In this document: piece by piece, positions 8,788 to 15,809 of the stretch
Position numbering within the stretch: position 1 is the stretch's first letter
Layout of the letters: every line of letters begins with the position of its first letter
NCBI GenBank assembly: GCA_009746045.1
Contig: RPFO01000097.1
Location: 220,001 to 247,500 of the forward strand
Source: Mesostigma viride
Lineage: Eukaryota > Streptophyta > Mesostigmatophyceae > Mesostigmatales > Mesostigmataceae
Length of the DNA stretch: 27,500 nt
Direction of reading: 5' to 3'
Made by a program: the position numbers and the translations under genes
Notes under the pieces: generated by a model
The model's input: the letters and a program-made list of their open reading frames with translations, nothing else
What the model was told of the DNA's origin: nothing
Database searches by the model: none

Positions 8788-9372
8788 TGTTACGTCCCTG
8801 CCCAGACACACCTAGCCTGAGCTACGTAGCGAAAGACCCTTCTCGCCGGAATTAGGAATAATTCAAGATAGCCTAAAGTAGGTTGCGCTTCACGACGTGA
8901 GTCGTGAGATATCTGGCATTACGGCTTGATGCCAAGCTAATTAGTACACACTTATATTGGCTAGCAATACCAATTACAAATGGATTATTGCCCCGGGCTC
9001 AATGTGTAGGCGTATTCGCACTTATCATTCATTAAACCAAGAGGACGAGACTCTCGTCCTCGGACCAATTTAACCTAGGTTGGTTGCGGCGCAGATACAC
9101 ACCAATTTCCCTAGAACAATCCGAGTCACTCATTCCACGTAGGATCCGGGCCGACATCGACCCTCAACTATAGGATCCACGCCTAGAACAACTGACAGAC
9201 TCAGAACCGGCGCGGCGCCACAGCACCGGCCCCTAGAAGAACAACCTAGGACCAAAATAACTAGTCCAATTCACACAATAGCCAAGGTCCGTAAAACCCA
9301 ACTCCAATAGACTAAACGGCCTTAGTAATTTATTCCATTGTTACGTCCGGCCAAAAGGGCAGGGACGTAACA
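8788..9372 (-). repeat. 5' LTR (585 bp) with 16-bp terminal inverted repeats
   Basis: TGTTACGTCCCTGCCC at 8788-8803 is matched by its exact reverse complement at 9357-9372, so the segment is bounded TG...CA in both readings. Together with the primer-binding-site-like sequence and the ORFs below 8787 this fits the 5' LTR of a minus-strand element. The first 34 bp of the LTR (9339-9372) also form their own inverted repeat (TGTTACGTCC ... GGACGTAACA). A perfect 21-bp palindrome with 10-bp arms (GAGGACGAGA) lies at 9041-9061. No second LTR of this type is present, so no target duplication can be tested. Confidence 0.7.
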
Positions 9373-9776
9373 GCAGGGGGGGGGGAAGGAGCAGGCTTCT
9401 CCATGACGCAGCTAACCTGCTTACCCTTCTTCAAAATTTTCTTGGGCGATGGCCGGTACACGCTAGGAGTTTTCTTGCTGCGCTCCGCGCGCGGGGGTGT
9501 CCCCCCCTGAGCTTGCTGGACATCCCCGCTTTCCTGCCCACGCGCCTCGGCCGTCGCCTTGCTAATTCCTGCAGCATCCGGGCGTTTGCTCGCCACCCAA
9601 ATAGTCCCCACTGCTGGACGCCCACCCTTCCTGCGCTTTGTTGAACCCGGGGGCCTGCCAACTCGGCGTGCCACGTGCTGCGCAGCAGGCCTCGCATCCT
9701 CGCCGCTGCGCTCCAATTCCAGTTCCTGGCCTCTGCGCTGCTGCTGCGCCTTTTTCGCCCTTGAATTTCTCGGCAT
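9373..9776 (-). pseudogene. AT-hook-bearing ORF interrupted by the LTR
   Basis: The frame from the ATG at 9776 (MPRNSRAKKAQQQRRGQELE) is basic. At about residues 38-54 it carries RVGRPPGSTKRRKGGRP, which holds an AT-hook core (GRP with flanking basic residues) and a second GRP, suggesting minor-groove DNA binding. It continues with a Lys/Ser/Pro-rich tail. The last 11-14 codons before the stop at 9330 are read from the LTR itself (it enters at 9372), so the native C-terminus is missing. The LTR element therefore appears to have inserted in this gene. Possible origin: accessory protein of a DNA transposon, or a host chromatin protein. Confidence 0.5.
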
Positions 9777-9803
9777 TGCTCAGTTATTGCGTAAACATAA
9801 AAT

Positions 9804-10194
9804 TCAGGCCCTGTCGTCGCTGGACCTAAACCCAACGTAGTTGGCACCGGGGTCGGGCCAGCGCATGCGAATTATTGTCTCAACCCTGTCGGGCAATTTC
9901 TTGGCACTGCCATCATCATTCCGCCACCCCAGCAATGCAGCAAACCATGCAGCGGTATGCTGCGTTGCGAAAAACATTGGGTGGGTCGTCGAGGCTCTGG
10001 GGGGGGCGATGGTTCCGTCCCGCAGAACCTTTCTCAATCAGCCAATCTTTGCGCAAAATTGATATCAGATGGTAGTCCTGGTATTTATTTTGACGTTGCC
10101 ATCCCCAAAGTAGCAGTTGGCACTCAATTTCCAGCTCTTCATCCGCGTAATCGATCGCCATTATCACGTCGCACACACGGTCGCACGCACACAC
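9804..10194 (-). pseudogene. unrecognised ORF remnants upstream of the AT-hook ORF
   Basis: Two overlapping minus-strand frames look partly protein-like. One (10194-9916) contains MAIDYADEELEIECQLLLWGWQRQ with a sensible ATG near 10161. The other (10037-9804) ends in NDDGSAKKLPDRVETIIRMRWPDPGANYVGF. The mixed, non-repetitive composition suggests one protein broken by a frameshift near 9920-9990, just upstream of the AT-hook ORF. I do not recognise the family. The context (AT-hook gene downstream, palindromic terminus upstream at 10233) would suit a decayed DNA transposon, but I see no catalytic triad. Confidence 0.35.
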
Positions 10195-10232
10195 GCAAAA
10201 ATTTGTGGTCCGGAGTACGTCGGTACCGTCCC

Positions 10233-10256
10233 GAATTTTTTGGCGCCAAAAAATTC
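10233..10256. repeat. perfect 24-bp palindrome
   Basis: The half-site GAATTTTTTGGC is followed directly by its exact complement, with no spacer. It lies about 70 bp upstream of the ATG near 10161, and a TTAA occurs 20-odd bp further out. It may be a terminal or subterminal element of a DNA transposon, or a protein-binding operator. Confidence 0.75.
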
Positions 10257-10269
10257 CGATGTGTCATGT

Positions 10270-10560
10270 CCCCTTAACAAGCACAGGCACCCAGAGGGGG
10301 CTTGAGGAGAGGGCCTTGAAGGAGTGAGGCCTGCATGACATATGGGGTGGAGGGTATGTGGCTAGGCTATAGCTGGTGTACACATGGCATCTCAGCAGAG
10401 AGTAACTCCCTGCATAGGCATCGCATGGCTAAATTCTTAATGCATCATCCATGGGAGGTCCTATTGTAGGCTGGGCGCGGCCAGATACTGAAAGCATCAT
10501 CCATGGGGGCCATTATGGGCGCACATGATGCGCGTGGGCCACTTGCAAAGGCTAAGCCTA
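10270..10560. other. non-coding stretch with a duplicated 14-mer
   Basis: No credible ORF. GCATCATCCATGGG occurs at 10442-10455 and 10494-10507 in direct orientation, 52 bp apart, with weak similarity in the flanks. Otherwise unremarkable. Confidence 0.5.
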
Positions 10561-10586
10561 TCTAATCTACACTACTGGTATATTCC

Positions 10587-11023
10587 CTAGTCTGGAGTGG
10601 CAGGTGGGGCCTGCCAGGGCTTGTGGTCAACGTGGATGACCGCCCCCCTCCAGTATACTGGCTTCCCCCGGCCCCTGCACGCTGCCGGAGCTGAAGGTAG
10701 GTCGGCCATAGCTCGCGACGCCGCTGTTGCTGGGCCAAGGTCAAGTCGTCGTCCAGCGTGAAGCGAGTCTCCGAGAGCTTCTTGCGGCATTTAAGGAACG
10801 CCAGCTTGTCCGTCATGTACTTAAAGGTGAGGAGCACGGGTGCCGGGCCAGCCTTCCCCCGCGCGCGGGGGAGGCGGACAGCCGACATGTCCAGCTCACC
10901 AGTGAGTAACATGGGGGCAAGAATGGCGCGCTTAACTGCCTCAAGGAGACTCGTGGAGGTCTCACCTGCCGGCTGGTCGAAGCCTTGCAGGATACGTATA
11001 CACTTGTTGGCACACACACACAC
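10587..11023 (-). pseudogene. LINE ORF1-like C-terminal fragment, frameshifted
   Basis: The frame from 11023 contains APVLLTFKYMTDKLAFLKCRKKL, then TRFTLDDDLTLAQQQRRREL. This fits the pattern of the RRM/C-terminal part of L1-type ORF1 proteins and their algal relatives (R-P-x-x-V-x-F, K-x-x-x-L-x-x-x-[RK]-x-L, then DDDLT..Q..RR.L.P). After LQLRQ the sense passes to another frame (GKPVYWRGAVIHVDHKPW, stop near 10587), which fits the usual terminal strand of such proteins. One frameshift at about 10670-10690 therefore breaks it. The N-terminal part is not found upstream. It probably chaperoned LINE RNA when intact. Confidence 0.5.
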
Positions 11024-12008
11024 ACACCACCACCACCACTAGTACCAACACAAACAACCGGCAAAACTAATTAAGAAGGAAAAGAGGGAACACATACACA
11101 CCGCATACACGAAGGGGCTAAAAGAATGATAAGGAGTATACGTAAATTACAAAGAGAAAAAGAAAAAAGAAAAAGAAAGAAAGAAAAAAGAAAAGAAAAT
11201 GTAAAGGTAATTGGTAATAATAATAATAATAATAATACTAACCCGATTTCTGGCCTGCGCTGGTTGTCTCCTTGATACTAACACCGAATAATAAATAAAA
11301 ACAAAAAAACTAGAGTACGTAATAATAATAAGAAAAACAAAAATGGAATAAAGGAAACTGAAGGTCATTGCTGGGATAAGGTGAGGCACAGGCGATGTTA
11401 GATCAGTATGGGTGAGGAGTAATTCGATTTTTCCGTCCGCGCCCTTGGTGCCCGGCCGGGGGTTGATCTCTTATCTAACGTCAGGGTCTAAAGCCTCGTG
11501 CCCAGCTCACTCCAATGAAAAAGTGTAAGGTGAAAAGGGGTAGGCAGTGAAAAAATAGACAGAATGAACCAACCTAACAGTGAGAGTAATAAAGAGAACT
11601 AGTGGTAAATGACAGAAACGAAGGAACGAAGCAAGAAAGAAGTAAAAATAAAATAAAATAAAATAAAGAATCAAGTAATAAAAAATGATAACAATGAAAT
11701 GAGAAGAAGAACAAAGTATGACATATGAAAACTAAAAAATTGTTGAGTAGACATACATAAGAAACGCAAATGGTTTTCACTATTTGCGGCGTGCCAAATC
11801 CGGCAGAATACATAATAAGAAAGGCGTTGGATCGCCATAATGCATGCGTCCCGGCATAGTTGTCTCACTTCATAAGAAAGACAACTAGAGGAATTGCAAG
11901 TAACGTAACTAAAGAACACAAAAAAAATAAAATTAATTAAAAGAAAAAGAAAATGAGGTGGGGATGCATAAGGAAACCCCTAATTGCAAAAAAAAAAAAA
12001 AAAAAACT
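11024..12008. other. AT-rich, microsatellite-rich spacer
   Basis: Contains (CA)n/(CCA)n at about 11012-11040, A/G-rich sequence at 11155-11200, (TAA)n at 11215-11236, (TAAAA)n near 11647-11667 and a run of 19 A at about 11988-12006. T-rich minus-strand frames give Phe/Leu/Ser-rich peptides with no sign of a gene. The poly-A run immediately before the CAA tract could be an old retroposition tail. I see no RNA gene. Confidence 0.6.
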
Positions 12009-12646
<638 letters not shown>

Positions 12647-13124
12647 GTTAGAATGCGGTGGGATATATTGCTTGAGAACACTGTAGGCTGTGAGCAATGA
12701 ATTGCTTCCTTCATTAGAAAATAGGTTTACCCTTTATCAACGTTCCTCTCGCTGGCTGCGCCGCCAGTGACCGTTGGGTGCAGACCGTTGGCCCGAGGCC
12801 GCACGATGACAGGTAGCTGTCTAGTCACTGCATCGTGCGATCACAGATCAATGCACGCTGCAGTACGGTCCCTATCTAGGATACTCTAGTACCGTCCAAT
12901 GACAGGACACTACGTATACTGGGTACTGACATCTGTCACGTACCTCAGTACCCAAAGTACCTATCTAGGGAAACGTATGCGACTCGACTAGCATTCCTAT
13001 CTGCATAGCCCACGTGGTATTTATATTCACATACCAACGTAGGTTTACAAGGCTTATTCATACGTTGTATTCACAATGCCTAGTTTGAGACTTAGTCTAC
13101 AGCAAAGCATGGAGACTAACTCCA
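12647..13124 (-). repeat. copia-type LTR, copy A (minus orientation, 3' LTR)
   Basis: About 478 bp, the reverse complement of copies B (14001) and C (20006) with scattered substitutions. On the minus strand it starts TGGAGTTAGTC after the element's 3' UTR and ends ...CTAAC, where it meets the (CAA)n tract. The TATA-like element (TATAAATA on the minus strand, plus 13018-13025) and the adjacent CCACGTGG are intact. It is the 3' LTR of the minus-strand RNase H fragment to its right. Confidence 0.85.
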
Positions 13125-13495
13125 GTATTGTTTTATTATTTATTTCTGAATGCAGGTCTGCACCCCCAACATTATTGTTATTGTTTTTAAGTTGATTAGG
13201 GGTACAAAAGAGACATGGCTGGTTGAGCCAGGTTGGTTACAGCTGGCTGTTCTGGCCAGGTGTTATATTGCACATTAAATAAGGTGTACACAGCTGGCTG
13301 GTTTGGCCAGTTATTGGAGCACACATTAAGTAAGTGTATACAAAGCTTGTGTCCTCAAGCTGCAAATGGATACAAATTTGACCTAGCCAGCACTCACACC
13401 CCACAACGAATGTGTTGAATTTTATGGCGCCCAGCAGCTATCGCTGTGGTAAGGGGGTGTGGTGGTTGTGTACTGTGCTATGGCCAGTCATTTAT
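13125..13495 (-). other. 3' untranslated region of the copia-type element (copy A)
   Basis: Closely similar, in reverse complement, to 19642-20005 between the RNase H stop and LTR C. It contains two loosely repeated modules (AGCTGGCTG..TGGCCAG followed by ACATTAA(A/G)TAAG) about 52 bp apart, and a short AT-rich polypurine/TTATT zone just before the LTR. No ORF. Confidence 0.75.
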
Positions 13496-13998
13496 TCAAA
13501 CACTGACTCTGATATCATAGGGGTTCATGTTCTGGAAGAGGAGCTGGTACTGTTGGCCAGCAGCATCCCGCAGCTTCGTTAGAGCGTCTGCTGGGTTGTC
13601 CTCATCATCCACATGAGTCCAGCTGGAAAAATAGGTGGCCTCCTGTTTGAGGATCACCCAATCCAAGTCAGTGTGGACAGCAGCAGAAACAGATTTCTTG
13701 GTTAGAAAACTGATCACAGATTGGCTGTCAGTATAGAGATGTGAGATGACATTGCATGTGCTGCCTGCCTGGGTTTGTAGCCAGGTGAGCATGTGCTGCA
13801 GGGAACGAGCATGCAATGCAGCAGACACCACAGCACGACATTCATCTGAGTTGCTGCTGCCAGGTTTTCTGCGGTGTAGCCTGCTGTACCAGGAAGTGAG
13901 GGACATGTAATCTGACCTGTTGGTGAGAAAAAACAGCCCTGATTCCCGTGACCCCATCTGATTGATTGTTCTGCTCTCCATGGAGCTGTCCATGACAC
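13496..13998 (-). pseudogene. RNase H domain fragment of the copia-type element (copy A)
   Basis: A 165-residue open frame from 13993 to the stop at 13496, nearly identical to residues of the RNase H at 19139-19640. Visible family landmarks are MDSSMESR (first Asp), SSNSDECRAVVSAA (Glu), YTDSQSVI (Asp) and the copia-typical end DNPADALTKLRDAAG. Here the ADALTK motif is intact, unlike in the plus copy. The 5' side stops at codon VMD, where it joins LTR B in the opposite orientation; RT and everything upstream are missing. It is therefore a 3' remnant of a minus-strand element. Confidence 0.85.
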
Positions 13999-14000
13999 AT

Positions 14001-14487
14001 TGGAGTTAGTCTCCATGCTTTGCTGTAGACTAAGTCTCAAAGGCATTGTGAATACAACGTATGAATAAGCCTTGTAAACCTACGTTGGTATGTGAATATA
14101 AATACCACGTGGGCTATGCAGATAGGAATGCTAGTCGAGTCGCATACGTTTCCCTAGATAGGTACTTTGGGTACTGGGGTACGTGACAGATGTCAGTACC
14201 CAGCATACGTAGTGTCCTGTCATTGGACGGTACTAGAGTATCCTAGATAGGGACCGTACTGCAGCGTGCATTGATCTGTGATCACACGATGCAGTGACTA
14301 GACTGCTACCTGTCATCGTGCGGCCTCGGGCCAACGGTCTGCACCCAACGGTCACTGGCGGCGCAGCCAGTGAGAGGAACGTTGATAAAGGGTAAACCTA
14401 TTTTCTAATGAAGGAAGCAATTCATTGCTCACAGCATACAGTGTTCTCAAGCAATATATCACGTCGTTCATTTCTCATATTCTAACT
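14001..14487 (+). repeat. copia-type LTR, copy B (plus orientation)
   Basis: 487 bp, starting TGGAGTTAGTCTCC and ending CATATTCTAACT, with short imperfect terminal inversion (AGTTAG/CTAACT). By eye well over 90% identical to copy C and to the reverse complement of copy A. It contains TATAAATA at 14097-14104, followed by CCACGTGG, and a small hairpin (CACTGGC ... GCCAGTG) near 14356. It joins the RNase H fragment of copy A head to head at 13999-14001. Confidence 0.9.
14097..14112 (+). promoter_or_regulatory. TATA-like box with adjacent CACGTG in LTR B
   Basis: TATAAATA followed two bases later by the palindrome CCACGTGG. The pair is conserved in LTR A, while copy C reads TATTAATA at 20101, so its box is altered. 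This is the most promoter-like sequence in the LTR, but transcription start is not shown. Confidence 0.5.
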
Positions 14488-14527
14488 TGAATTTTATAAA
14501 CGCTCTTCAGCAACATCAAACTCAACA

Positions 14528-15034
14528 ATGGTTCAAACCGGCACTGGAAAAAAAAAAAAAGAAAAAAAAAAGAACCTATATCTTGGGGACGACGATGATG
14601 ATCAGCGTCGTCCGCCAGACAACAGGGCACCGGCTGATGTCGGTGCGCCTGCATGCAATAACAACAAAACAAAAAGAAGACAAGGAAAAAGAAAAAGAAA
14701 ACAAAAGAACAACCATGACAATACCAGCCAGGTGGAGGGTCCGGCTGCCGCGAGGCAGTCCGAACAACCCCCCTCCCCTGTGCGCCAGCCGGTGGCGGAG
14801 CCGGTTCCCCTACGGGGCACCGACCAACCCTCTTCCCCGGCGGCTGCGACAGCAGCACCCACTGCTGGAGCAGCCATGGCGGCGGCAATGCGGCAGGAAA
14901 ACAACCCCCCAGGAGGCACCGGCCCTGCGCCGGCCCCTGGGGCTTCCAGCGTAAGCAAGTCCGTTGCTTTCTTTCCTCATGCATGCTCTGATATAATGCT
15001 CAAGAGCGGTGGCTATCTTTTCAACATATCATAA
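14528..15034 (+). CDS. unrecognised Lys-rich then Ala/Pro-rich ORF downstream of LTR B
   Basis: The ATG at 14528 gives MVQTGTGKKKKEKKKNLYLGDDDDDQ, then basic KTKRRQGKRKRKQK, then a Pro/Ala/Ser linker up to about 14950. A GTAAGCAAG splice-donor-like site follows at 14951, and the frame after it degrades before the stop at 15034, so the real exon may end at 14950. It occupies the place of Gag in this element but does not resemble the Gag on the minus strand at 26120-27460. It may be a captured or recombined host exon, or a highly diverged Gag N-terminus. The low complexity makes either call weak. Confidence 0.35.
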   Translation: MVQTGTGKKKKEKKKNLYLGDDDDDQRRPPDNRAPADVGAPACNNNKTKRRQGKRKRKQKNNHDNTSQVEGPAAARQSEQPPSPVRQPVAEPVPLRGTDQPSSPAAATAAPTAGAAMAAAMRQENNPPGGTGPAPAPGASSVSKSVAFFPHACSDIMLKSGGYLFNIS

Positions 15035-15535
15035 CCAAACAGAAAGCTATCGCTGCAGCATGAGGAGCATAGAAACGCTCCAGCTGTTATGTGATAAAAG
15101 CACTCCTGGCCTATCCCCATCGCCGGCGGTGGGCGGCCTGGGCTGGACGGCATATGCAAACGAGACAAGTATCACAGTCCACCCCAACGTGAGTTATCTG
15201 AATGAATGTCATGTCTTTTGAACGCAGATCTCCCCATTTTATTTGGGATGAGTGTAAGGGTATTGTTGCTTTCTTGGCAGCACAGCCTCTACCCTCTAGG
15301 GAGACTGTTGATCCTCTCTATGTCAGGGCTGAGGGCCCTTAATCAAACCCACTGCTGTCAACTCCCTAGACATGGAGCTTGCCAGCCGCCGCACATAATC
15401 AATAACGCATGCAGTAGTGGCAGAAGCCATTACCAAACGCATGTACTTGCGGGTAAAGACCTGGCTGGTGCTAACGCTCACCGGGAGGCAATAACAAGAA
15501 ACACTAACAGAAAACAAACAAACAAACAAAACTGT
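15035..15535 (+). pseudogene. decayed segment with exon-like stretches and a diverged copy of the integrase Zn-binding region
   Basis: About 15062-15188 reads sensibly (SIETLQLLCDKSTPG, then GLGWTAYANET) before a GTGAGT donor-like site at 15189. After an acceptor-like AACGCAG (about 15222-15228), another frame reads SPHFIWDECKGIVAFLAAQ, continuing to RETVDPLYVRAEGP. At about 15340-15500 the bases resemble 16255-16420, the integrase zinc-binding region, at perhaps 60%: TAVNSLDMELAS against TVDNSIDIKELAH, and VVAEAITKRM against TVAEELARRL. In-frame stops interrupt it. I read the second half as an old relative of the pol sequence and leave the first half unassigned. Confidence 0.35.
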
Positions 15536-15805
15536 TACCAAACCATGGTTGGTGTTGAGGCAGCACAGAGAGATACTGTCCTCTCACTACAAACAAACAA
15601 ACGAAACGGTTACCAAGCCATGGTTGGTGTTGAGGCAGCACAGAGATACTGTCCTCTCACTACAAACAAACAAACGAAACGGTTCCAAACCATGGTTGGT
15701 GTTGAGGCAGCACAGCTACTGTCCTCTCATTACAAGCAAACAAACGAAAATGTTACCAAACCATGGTGGGTTTTGAGGCAGCAAAGATACTGTCCTCTCA
15801 ATCAA
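15510..15805 (+). repeat. ~73-bp tandem array, four units
   Basis: Units anchored by CCATGGTTGG begin at 15543, 15618, 15690 and 15761 (spacings 75, 72, 71). Each carries TTGAGGCAGCA..., TACTGTCCTCTCA and then ACAAACAAACAAACGAAA. The core TTTTGAGGCAGCA...TACTGTCCTC also occurs once in the pol frame at about 16189-16220 (coding FEAATLLSSQ), so the array seems to be an amplified, diverged copy of that pol segment with an added CAAA repeat. Confidence 0.85.
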
Positions 15806-15809
15806 TACA

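Noticed and set aside
8788-9372. DNA transposon with 16-bp terminal inverted repeats
   Set aside because: TG...CA ends, the TGG primer-site-like sequence immediately inside and the Gag-like ORF order fit an LTR better; no transposase lies between the repeats.
11440-11475. tRNA-like segment (GCCCTTGGTGCCCGGCCGGGGGTTGATC)
   Set aside because: No proper B box (GGTTCGANTCC) or acceptor stem pairing could be found by eye.
15543-15800. CRISPR-like array from regularly spaced repeats
   Set aside because: The units are contiguous ~73-bp tandem repeats without unique spacers, in a eukaryotic retroelement.
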